From Strigops habroptila (Eukaryota; Chordata; Aves; Psittaciformes; Psittacidae), in the NCBI RefSeq assembly GCF_004027225.2, contig NC_044278.2, positions 58,893,743 to 58,957,742 of the forward strand: a stretch of DNA of 64,000 bases, given 5' to 3'. The notes beneath the pieces are model-generated. The model worked only from the letters and a program-made list of their open reading frames with translations, searched no databases and had not been told where the DNA came from. The translations under genes and the position numbers were made by a program. The number at the start of each line of letters is the position of its first letter. Position 1 is the stretch's first letter. Shown here one piece after another: positions 47,401 through 59,400 of the stretch.

Positions 47401-50400
47401 GGCTTTAAACATCTGCTACAAAGACCAGTTATTAAGTTTACCTTCAAAAAACAAACAAAAAAAAAAGAGTATTTTTTGGTTACTTCCATTGCACTTGATC
47501 CCTCAGAGATTTACTCTTGTTACATAACTATCTACCCTTCTGTTTTTTGCTATTTTTCGAGATGCTTAGCGGACCCTTAATTCTGGGTCTTGTTAAGAAA
47601 AGCTAAGATTTCAACTGTTACTTTGCTGATCCATTTAAAGCAATTTCAGGTGCACACACACAGAGAGCTATGAAATGAGTAAGCTTGCCAGGTTCAGACA
47701 GACACCTGACTGTTGTCTACTTATTTTCACGTGTAGGTTTTATATAATATCTTCATCGCCTTCATCCAGATGCACAGGTACGAAGAAATCGAATCCATTG
47801 ATGTCTTTGCTGGCTTTGCTCGCTTCTTCGTAGTGGGGCTGGGTGGTGTGTTTTTTGGCATCGTCTTTGGATTTGTTTCGGCGTTCATGACTCGATTCAC
47901 CCACAATGTTTCTACTATCGAACCCCTGCTGGTCTTCATGTTCAGCTACCTGGCATACTTGTCTGCTGAAACCCTTTACATCTCAGGCATTTTGGCGTGA
48001 GTATCGCTTATGGCTTTTCAGATGTCCTATTGAGGGAAGTATTATTACTTTGAGGAGGTGGTTTGCATGAGGTTGGTACAATACAGGCGTTTTCAGTCTC
48101 TGTCCTGGAGATCTGCAGTGGAAGGCTTCTAAAGGATGTGTAAAATGCAGTGCTAACTAGGAAAGGCAAACCTACAGTCAGCATAAGTATAGATGTACTA
48201 CTGAGGAGTGCATATCTGCTCTGAAATTTTTTTAGATATTTCCTATTGGAAAATATCCTGCAAGCTGTAGGTGAAATGGCTAGTGCTGCCACCATCAGGC
48301 TGCTACCTATGATAGGATCAGGAGAATGAGAGAATCGTTTGCTGATAGGTCAGTGTATCTGTATTTATTTCTAAGCAGCATCACCATCAGATTACAAGAA
48401 AGATGAAAAGTAATGAGTATGGCAAACATAATAAAGAATGTCAGAGTTCTTTCTTTTTTATACAGCTATGAACATCAGCTCTAACAGATTTTACTGGAAT
48501 TAATTTACATTTGAACAGCAACACTGGAACCGACACTGGGCAAAACCAGACAGCCAAGAACATCAAGTACATATGCATACATATAGTCATGCATATGGAT
48601 ATTGGTGAACATATTTTAATGTGATCAGGATACCTTGATGCTGCTGTAATGCTAGGGACTGCTTCTTGAAAGTGCTGTGTTGGCATGAGTGCCCACTGCA
48701 GAGAGAAAGCTGGAAGGTCTATTGACCATAGTAAATGAAGAGAGGATCAGTACTGTCCGAAGGAAAGAGGGCAGCGTCAGGAAAGGAATCAGAAGAGAAA
48801 GAAAGGAATAGGGGTGAAAGTGAGAGACTTTACAAGAAAACTGCTGGGAGGTGAATTTCAAACATAATACTGAATTTCAAACAAATAATGAATAATGAAT
48901 TTCAAACAAAGAGCTCCTCAGCAGGGTAAAGTGTAAAGAAATGGTAACCTGATGGTAGTAAATTCTCCAGCTGGTGCTCGTGGCTGTGCAGGCTCAGTGC
49001 TCACCTGGTGGGTGGCAGCATCCTTGAATGGTCTGTGTTGGCTCTGAGCTTGCATTCTGGGTCTTGCGGGCACTGGTGCTCCAGAAAGGAGTCCCCTTTA
49101 TTGAGGGCAAACCAATTTAAATCTAAAAGATACAAGTGTGTGGCTGTTGATGTCCAGGCAGGTGCATTTACTCACCTGCACTTGTCAAATCCTGATTTCA
49201 TGGAACCGTAGAATAATAGAATACTTTGGATTGGAAGGGACCTTTAAAAGTTGTCTAGTCCAACCCTTCGCAATGTCCAGAGGCATCTTCTACTAGATCA
49301 AGTTGATCAAAGGTTGATCAAAGGTTGATCAAAGCCCCATCCAGCTGACCTTGAATGTTTCCACAGATGGAGCATCTACGGCCCCTCTGGGCAACCTACT
49401 CCACTGTTTCACCACCCTCGTTGTCAAAGATTTCTTCCTTATATCTAGTCTAAATCTACTAAAATCTTTTAGTGTAAAACCATTAGCCCTTGTCCTGTTG
49501 CTACAGGGCCTATTAAAATGTTTGTCCCCATCTTTCTTATAAGCACCCTTTAAGTATTGAAAGGCTGCAATAAGGTCTCCTCAGAGACTTCTATTCTCCA
49601 TGCTGAACAATCCCAATTTGTTCAACTTCAGAGTAGAATTGGCTTTGTAAAAACAACCTTTGCAGGATGGCCCTGGGAAGCAATATTTGAATATTTAACC
49701 ATGTTAAATAAGTAGTTAGACAGGATATATGTTTTCCTGAGCAATTAGACAAAGCAGACGACTCTTGTACTATGTTTTGTATATCTAACACATTTGCTCT
49801 GATCGAGATGACTGGCAACTTTAATTGAGCAGGGTTAGACCTGCCATGTAGTGAGCACTCATATTCATATGGACCCTTTCCTACCTGCACTGCCCAAAGT
49901 ACTGCTTCCCTGCCTATTCATTACACTAGGCTACATAGGTCTTTATTTTTCTGCTTCATATTTTCATTAGAATGATGAAATTATTAGTAATAAAAGAATG
50001 TTAATATAATTGGGATTTATTATTCTTACTGCTTCATTAAGGAAATTATTGCTTGTTTTAGGGATAGGAACTTATTGTCACCCTTCTGAATTATTGAGGA
50101 ATTCATTCATTTTTCACTTGGGTCATGAAAGTCTTTTATGCATGTGCCTCTGAAAGCCAACAGTATTAGACATTAATTTCTAATGGCCTTGTCTTAGAGC
50201 GTCCTTGGACCTGCTAAATGTCTCAGTTTCACAAGAATACCCTTGAGATTTCTTCAGTGGAAATTAAATGAGCAGAAGCTAGACAAAGGGTTATTTAATG
50301 AACAGTCATCATTCTCTGAATTCACAAGTTTGGAAAAATATCGTCGGAAGAAGCCCCCAAAGACTAAAATAGTATCAGTAGAAACTAGATAGATGATGGA

Positions 50401-53400
50401 CTATGCTACTAGCATAGCACTCAATCTGTTTATTACCTATGACTATGGACAATAAAGGGGGCAAGAGGAAACCCCCTTCAGTAGTGCTGCTCAGAGTACT
50501 GCTCCAGGTGATTGATGTCAGGTGGCTGATGATGCCTCTGAAGCAGACTCTAGTCTTCATTAACAGTGAAGAGGTGAAAAACATCCTTCTGCTTCCTTAG
50601 GCACATTCCCCACACCCTGCATAACTAAGAGGGGGGAAGGACACCTCTGCAGGATAACTGAATTTCCCCTTGCTGTACACAATGAGCTACTGTGGGTCAA
50701 GAGTCACTGAAGCTTATCCTAGCCCTCCTCATCTGCCAGCTAGCTGGCAGGGACTCTCTGGGAGCTTTAGCCCTGAAATAGAATTATCACCATGTCTTTC
50801 CACCACTACCTCAAAGGAGAAGACCATTAAGAGGCAGGTTATATCCTTCTAAACAATCTGTCCATATGTTGGTACAAAACTGACTTGCCCTTTGTTTGAG
50901 ACTCAAATATTTGGTTCTTGGTGGCTTGTGTGTTAAGCATTCAGGATAAAGTGGACTTTGAACTGGAATGTGATACCCTCACTTCCTTGTCAGGAAGGCT
51001 GACTGGTGTGCTTCATTTTTCCTGTATGCAAAATAGATTTGTAAAGCTGAATGAAGATGCTCTTCTACCTAATGAAATGGCTAATGTTACTGAAGAAATA
51101 AAAGCTTCTTCATATTAGGAAGGTCAGGGAGTGGTGGTGGAGAGTGCAGGTAATGAAGGCTGAGGTTGCTCTTAAATGAAAAAAAAAGGCAGGTTGTGGC
51201 TAATCCTGATGTTTTCCCTGGTACAGGATGACATCATGTGCAGTGACAATGAAAAAATATGTGGAGGAGAACGTTTCCCAGAATTCCTATACCACAATAA
51301 AATATTTCATGAAGATGCTGAGCAGCGTCAGCGAGACCCTGATTTTTGTGTTCATGGGAGTGTCTACAGTGGGGAAAAACCACGAGTGGAACTGGGCCTT
51401 CATTTGCTTCACCCTGCTCTTCTGCCTCATTTGGCGGACACTGAGTAAGTCAGCTTTTGCAGGCAACCTTCTCTGCACCTCTGAGAGAAACCCTTTGGTG
51501 CAAAGGTATGTTAGAAAAGTCTGTGCAGACTGGCATAACCGGTTTAATAACAAATTTACTAGGCTTATGTTACTGTGAAGTTAATTTCACAAATCTACAC
51601 ATGGAAAATGGAGGGAGGGGGGGAACCCAAGCAAATAGGGGTCTGTTTCAGACACATTGCCCATGAATTATGCCATCCTTTTTGAACCTGAATACTTTAT
51701 TCTGCATCACATTGTTACAGACGCTGCAACAGAAAGCAAACGCATGTACACCTCGAGAAGCAATGAATTAGAACATCTCTTACTCTGCCACTATTATTTG
51801 TCACTTAAATTTAGTTAAAAATATGAGTGAACAATGCTTTTGTAATGAAAGATGTAAAGATGTTTTGGAAGTAGTACACATGAGAAGGCCAAAAATACAG
51901 TTATGCAGGCAACCTTATTTCTGACATTTTTTAACTTCTGAGTACCTGAACTGGCCATCTTAATAGGCTTTTTTAGTTTTGTTTTGTTTTGTTTGGGTTT
52001 TTTTGTTTTTGTTTTTGTTTTTGTTTTTTTGTTTGTTTGTTTTTTGGTTTTTGTTTTTTGTTTTTTTTCCAATAGGATTTTTCAGAGCAATTTATATTTT
52101 TAAAGAAAATGAGAAATCCAAATATTCCATCAGGTGGCCTTGGAGGATATATTCTGAGTGCTGACATTTAGGCATCTCCCTTGGCTAACTAACATGGGGT
52201 TAGTTCTCCCATGTTTCATTCATAATCAAAGGAGATCCCTCTGGGGCATCCTGTGGGGCAGAAATCTACATTGGTCACCTGCCACCACCTCCCCAGCCTT
52301 GTCTATATTCCCTTTATATACAGGCTTTAGCTCTGGGCATTGGTTTTGCATCATCTGCTACGGTACTGAGGAGGAAAAAGACCTGCAGGTGACTTGTCAG
52401 GGCCAGCTGTACACTGAAGGAGAAGGCAAAAAGGGATTGAAAGGAAAAGGAGGGTGATATTTGCTGGAGAGTGGTTGATGAATCAGCTGAAGGATATGAT
52501 TTGTCCTCCCTACCATGCACAAAAAAGGAAGAAATAGCTGAAGATTGAGGGCAGCCTTAGCTGCAGTGACTATGAGACTGTGGATGCTAAGATCCTGAGA
52601 GGAGTGATCAAGCCAACAAACAGCAGAATTACAACCCTGTACTTCAAAAAGCAGATTGTGGCAGGTGGAAGTGGTTTATAGTGTAAACCACATTATAGGT
52701 TGATAATCTGGGCTCAAAATACTGGTCTAGCTGGTGGCTAATGGTACCCCTCAGTGCTCATTGCAGAGACCAATATTGTTTTAACGTCTTCATTAATGAC
52801 CTGGACAATGGAATGGAGTGTACACTGAGCAAGTGTGTGGTTGACACCAAACTGCAAGGAGCAGTCAATATTCTGGATGGTTTCCATTCAAAGGGACCTG
52901 GGCAGGCTGGAGAAATGGGCTGATAGAAAGCTAATTATGTTCGAGAAGAGCAGTTACAAAGACTTACATGTGGCTTGGAATAACTTCGTGCACCAGTATA
53001 GGCTTGGAGTCTAGTAAGCAGCTCTACAGAAAAGGACCTGGCCTGGTAGATAACAGGTTGAACACAAACCAGAATTATGTTCTCGTGACAAAGAAGACCA
53101 ACAGTGTCCTGGCCTACATCACCAAGTGTGTAGCCAGCAGGTCCAGCAAAGTGTTTCTTCCCCCCTCTTCAGCACTGGTGGAAATGTGTGTTTCCAGAGC
53201 AGTCTCTCCAGTTCTGGGTTTCCCCGTGTAGGAAGTACACGGAGGTTCTGGATCAAGTTCAATAGAGGCCACCAACCTAGTAAGAGGCTGAAGCACTGGA
53301 TGTACAAGGAGAGTCTGAGAGTGCTGAGTCTATGCAGCCTGAGAAAGATATGCCAGAGGAGAGACGTTATTACTTTCTATGAGTGCCTGGCCAGAGGAGA

Positions 53401-56400
53401 GAGAGAAGATGCAACCAGACGCTTCTCAGAGGTTCACAGCAACAGGGCAAGAGAGAACAGACACAAGCTGGAACATGGGAAATTCAGATTAGACAGTAGG
53501 AACCCATTTCTCAACATGACGGTGATCTGGTATTGTAACAGTGGCCCCCCTCTCTATTCTTAAAAGCATTCAAGACTTGACTGAAGCTTTGAGCAACCTG
53601 ATCTGATTAGCTCTGCTTTGAGTAGGGACTTGGACTAGATGACCTTCAAAGGTCCTTTCCAGCCTACAGTACTCTGAGTCTAACACTTGGGATCAGGTAA
53701 GTGTTGGCATCAAGCGCCTGAGAGTAAGGTGCTCTTGTTTAAATCTCTAAGGTGGCTTATCCCTTCAGACAAAAAGAATACCAGAGCAGAAAGAAGATAC
53801 TGGCTTGACCAGCAAAACCCATACACATTTGAAGACCTTTGACTTTTAAGCCTGGGAGCCCTGTAGGAAGGCATTTAACCCAAGGGAAAAGAGAGAGGAA
53901 ACCTGTGAAGGTTCAAGCACGTGCATCTGACCAGCTCTATTGTATAGGGATGACACAAGTGGTAAAGGCAATATAATTCTTGTGAGCTGACAGCAGAAAG
54001 AAAGCAGTTAAGTATTTTCTTGCTAACCCTGGGCAAAGCATGGCCTCTAAGTTTTTAAAGGCTTACTTTCAGATTCCGTGTTCAAAAATCCATCCAATTA
54101 AGACAGAAAAAGTGCTATCCTGATACAAAAACTATTTTGCTGCTACACGTTCATCCTTCTCTCAAACACCAAGGGGAGTGCTAGAGCTTTCCAGAGGAAG
54201 GCTGAAATATTTTCTGCTAAATTTGTTTGCTAAAATGATTACATCAATTTGCTTGAAGCTTGAGTAAAATAAAGAGAATTGGCCTGAGGGTGATACCTCA
54301 CATATGTAATTTCAATTTGAGTAGCTGATCTGTAGCATAGCTATAAGTAGCCAAAAAAAGTCTTATATAAAGCGGTATCCTGCAACCTGCATAACAGGAT
54401 ACTGCTACTGGCCTTACCTCTAAAAGTGCACTGAGTTTATCATGACAGCTGTGTAAAATAATACCAGTAATTATCAGCATTTGTCAGGTTTTACTTCAGT
54501 AATTTAACAGTTTCCACACAAAACAGGATACATGTTTCTTACGGAAGATGAAGATTAAATCAAGCAGATAGCTAAACATACTCTATAAAGAAGAGCTACA
54601 GTCCTTACACAGCCACGGGTTCTCTGATTAATTTAACTTTTACAACAAGCAAAATTCAATTTAAGAAATAAACACAGAATTAGAGACACAATAAGACAAA
54701 GGATTAAAAATTAAAATGCTATTACTCTTTGCCTTTCAGTGAACCTGTCCACAGAACTTGTTGGTAAAGCACCATTCAAACACTTTGGACAGACACTGTG
54801 TAGAAAGCAGGAAACACTGCAAGGGAAGGCACATAAAAAACTCATCCAGTGGTTTGTCTTGTCTCCAGAACACTTCAGAAAAGAAATGTGCATCATAAAT
54901 GTAGAAAATAAATATTATCCCCTAATCTCACTTCTAAACTGCATAAATGAATTTAAATCCCAAAGCAGATAGTAACCATGGTCTTTTCTAGGAGATTTTT
55001 TCATGCAAACCAGATTAAGCAATTGGTCAAAGAGAAGCTGCAAGAACCCAAAACTGAAAAGACTGCCAACAGCTGTGTGAGCCAAGATGTTGTTTTGCTT
55101 TAAGTATTTTCCTTTTCACCGTGGTTAATAATAGGTTGGGTTTTTTTTTTTCCTTCTTAGGTGTATTTGCTCTCTTCTACATCAGCAACAAGTTCCGAAC
55201 ATATCCCTTCACCTTCAAAGACCAACTCATTATTTCCTACAGTGGCCTTCGAGGAGCCAGCAGCTTCTCTCTTGTATTCTTGCTTCCAGTGAATCTCTTC
55301 CCAAGAAAAAAATTGTTCATTACCGCTACTCTTGCAGTTATATATTTCACTGTATTCATCCAAGTAAGTGTATTTCTTAATGGATTGCTTTCGTGTAATA
55401 GAGGTGGACTGAAAGCTTCATAGTGAAGACTGCATTGAATTTACTCTCAAATTAGGACAAGCTATCATATTTTATGGCCAGATTTAGAACTGCAGTGTAT
55501 AATTACCCTTTCAGGACTTTCTAGTTGTTATTAAATAACTTTTTCAGAAAGTTGGCATTGAAAACCTGTGTCTTTTAAAATATTCAAAGAAAGGAGTATT
55601 TTGTGTCCAAAATCTCTTATGTTCACTCCAGATGTGCTTCCTAATGCTTCCAAATAAAGAAGCATTTTAACTTTACACTTCAGCACAGAATCATTTTCTA
55701 TTAGCGGTGTATCTCAAACTGAAGAGAAAATGATATGTCTATTCTATGAAGGATTTTGAATTTTTTACTTTCATCTTCATTCATCTTGATGACCAAATGA
55801 GAACATTTAAAAATCCTTTGTAAAAGAATATTAGAGAAAAATGAAGTGAATAATTCAGATTTCTAAGAATGGCTGGCTACTTCAGATGTTTGGGCTGTTG
55901 CACTTGGCTTACACTGCTATACCTGGAAGAACTGGATCTTCTGGAAGTCTTGCATCCCATGTTCTGTATTTTCCTGCACCAAAATATCAGATAATCTAGG
56001 CTTCCAATGGGGCACTATGCACTTGTGGTTAGGCGCTTGGATTCCACCAGAATGTTTCAGAAAAAAACTTTTGTTTCTGTTTCCCCTTTTAAAAAGCTAT
56101 TCAGTAGCAGTGTAGTAAAGAATTGGAAAGAGCTAAAAGTAATTTTAAAGTTAAAAAAAACCCACCCAAAATATTTAATTCTGAACTTGCTGAAGTAAGA
56201 GATTTCAAGACTGTAAGAACCTCACAAAGATAATGTTTTCTTCCAAGTCAGTGCTGTTTTGAAGGTTGACAATGAGTTAAAACATGTCAATAAATACAAC
56301 CTTGATTAAAAAACCACTGGTGCATAATTTTCTTAAAAATTTTTAAGTTTTAAGCCTCTTTCGTAGCTCTCCATACAATTAATATATCTAAGACACAGCT

Positions 56401-59400
56401 TTCCTAACTGATTAGAATTAAATCCTTTTGCTTTCTTTCTGTTGTTTTTGTTTGTTGTGGGTTTTTTTTTTTTTCCTAAAAGATAATTAACATTTCAACT
56501 CATTGTTCCAAATGCAGGGAGTCACAATTGGACCATTGGTCAAATATCTAGATGTGAAAAAGACCAACAAAAAGGAGTCTATCAATGAAGAGATTCATGT
56601 GCGAGTAAGTCTTTTATATCAGTAACTGGTAGCCTAAAAATAAGAGAAAGGGTATTCCAAAAGAGCTGGACCGAGGGAGGCATTTGGTAGCACTGGCATT
56701 CAGTGAATTTGGACACTGAATGCTTTTAACAATATTTGAAGGAAACCCTAGGCATAATTTTCTGAACTGTATCTCATTTATATTCATAGTAACTATCATA
56801 TTATAATATTATATGTCATGTCACAAGTGTCATGGTGTAACAGGACCCTTACTTCTTGACACTTTTGACCATGACAGAACCATAAAGGCCACATTTACAA
56901 AATGCACTCATCATCCTTCTCAGCTAGATTTGTGAAACACCTTGTTGCCATCTTTTGACTGTATCTAGGTACACATTGACCCCTTAGAAGTCTTTAATCA
57001 AGTTTTATTGAATTGAAATGGGTTGAACCATTGGTCTGCAAATTTAGTTTCAAGTTATTCTGAGTAATGGTCTTTTCTCCTCTCAAACATTTACTTTAGC
57101 TCCTGAATTAACATTACAAAAAGTTACAGAAAGCTGCTTAAACTGACTTAACAACAGTACACAAAATATATGTATATGCTTTCATTTTCACCATAGGGAA
57201 TATATTTGAAATTAACAGAAACACTGTGCCTTAAAATTCAGCACATGCAGAGACATTAGAATTAGAGCATCACAACTGATTTGAGTTTGAAGTACATTTA
57301 ATTTTTACTATTTCAACCCTTACACTTAACTTTGAAAGGAATTTATGTCTAAAAGCACCCGCTGTAGCAATGTGTATGTAAGCATTGGCTGTATTTCTGT
57401 TTGTTTCTATAATGCTAGAAACACACAAAAGATGACTGAAAATCCTGGTAGTTATCTGTGATGAACTTGTGAGTCTTGTAACAATTTGCAAATTCCTCAG
57501 AGGACTTGTCCGTCAAGGCAAAAGTTAAGGTGTGGGGTACCTGGCCCTGTGTGATCTCTCAGGGAGATCACATATGCGGAAGGGAAATTGGATTGACAGA
57601 ACTAAGAATTTAGGTTTTGGTCTCAGCAGGTACAGAGGACCAGGCAATCTGGATGCCCAGTATCATCTTACTTTACTTGGGCTTATATGTTGCTGGGTGA
57701 TGGTAAGATGATAGCAGACTGACAGACTTGTTGCCTCCATCAAAATATTGCCCCTGCAGCCAAGCATAGGAGCTGCCACAGTGGTATCTTTGCCTTGATT
57801 TCTAGAGAAATGTACATGCTTTCAGAATTAACTCACACCCTTCAATAAAAAAAATCTCAAATCCTCTCAATAACTGAATGTTTCTGGTAACATTATTTTA
57901 TCATAACGGCCACTTAAAATTTTTCCATGCTTGTTTCTCTAGTTGATGGATCATTTGAAGGCTGGTATTGAAGACATATGTGGACACTGGAGTCATTATC
58001 AGCTGAGAGATAAGTAAGTATCTCTTACTGCAGCCTACTATAATAAAATAACATATCTATTGTGTAAAATACAATAGGTGAATAGAATAGGAAATCAACC
58101 TTGTGCCCCATAAAGCTAAAACAGCATGAAAATATTGGGACATGTGCAATATCTCTTTTTAAAAAGTGAACTCCTGAGTGACCATTATCTCCTGGGAGTA
58201 CAGTGCTCATATATTGTCTGCTAAATTATTTCTTCACAAACAAGCAGAAAATAAGCCTTCTGAAAGAAAAACATTGCATGGGAACTCATGCTCCACACAT
58301 CAGCCTGTACACATAGCTTTGGTACAAATCTTAGATCCATGGCAGCGCTCCTTTAGGTTTGGATTTAGAACAGAAGCTACATAAGGTGTCAGTCCTTCAC
58401 TGACTTTTGCTGTAAGCTCCTACAGCAAATATGATCCTGTCTTAGTCTTAGTGAGTACAGATTCAATAATAGTTGCCTGTCCTTACAAGTCTTCGCATTC
58501 AGTAATCTTTCAAATAAGAGTACTGAAGAGAATGGTTGAATATAGATATTCAGTAGCATAAGCAGATACTCTCAAGCTAGTTTTAACTCAGAAATACAGG
58601 ACCTGCATTGTATATTCTATAAGTAGGATGAAGTGGTTTTGTAAAGCTTTGTGGCTCTTCCAGGCACTGCCCAGAAGAGACAGACCTGCTATTCTGAGTA
58701 GCTCTTCCCTTTACCTTTTTCCTAAGGGAGACTGTGATCATGCTGGGTATCACTGCAGCATGTGAAGTGTTTTTCCCACAAAGTGAAGTTTTCCCACAAA
58801 CGTCTTATTATGATGTTGTGGGCTAAAAGTTATCCCTAGTTATCCTAGCTATGCCTAGACTTCTGTGCTGGAGTCCTTTGTCTCACCTTTCAGCACTGGA
58901 CCCCAGTAATCAGCAGGGGAGTCCGTTGGGACTCCTTTCATGGCTGGGTTTCTCCCTATGGAAGCCAAGAATAAAGAGTGGGAAGAAGCTGGCTGGTTTG
59001 CATCTAGTTCTTGTCCCAACGAGGAGTAAAGATGTTATGTGCTAGGGCACATACCTGGACCCAGAAGCTAAAATGTCCTATTGTCTCACACAATACAGAT
59101 TGAGCTTTAGGACAACTGCTGGGATCACACCACTGCCTGTACAGCCAATAAGATATACAAATCCCAGTTGGAGCAGTAATTCCATTGAAATAGCTGCATT
59201 TATTCACATCTCTCAGAAAATGTTATCCCCTTATCTCACATCTACCCAACAGCTATGACGAGAATATTTTGTCTAAACAAGCCATAAAAGTAGAATTTCA
59301 GTTCAGGGACAGATTCAAAAAACACAGTGTATGTGAAGGCATTTAGTGTAAGAAGATTGTATTAAAAGGTAAGGAAGTCCCTAGATGTTTCTACCCAACT

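Larger units (their letters stand above)
42000..47736 (+). other. SLC9A4: SLC9A4 intron 2 (5.7 kb)
   Basis: Largest intron in the window. Contains a plus-strand CR1 fragment at 45350-45891, a T/G-rich stretch at 42661-42724, T-runs near 43970 and 44041, and (CCTTG)n at 47145-47162. No further exon seen. Confidence 0.75.
47997..51226 (+). other. SLC9A4: SLC9A4 intron 3 (3.2 kb)
   Basis: Contains three copies of TGAATTTCAAACA at 48852-48908 and a minus-strand CR1 fragment at 49208-49625 with an internal 11-bp triplication. No added exon recognised. Confidence 0.7.
51445..55160 (+). other. SLC9A4: SLC9A4 intron 4 (3.7 kb)
   Basis: Contains a T-rich (TTTTTG)n tract at 51969-52070 and a long degraded plus-strand CR1 element at about 52560-53683. 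The 145-codon frame at 53126-53563 lies inside the CR1 copy. Nothing else recognised. Confidence 0.8.

Noticed and set aside
51815-52167. Several Lys-rich or Phe-rich frames on both strands
   Set aside because: Artefacts of the (TTTTTG)n low-complexity tract.
53126-53563. 145-codon + strand frame
   Set aside because: Lies wholly inside the degraded CR1 element, out of a single CR1 frame.
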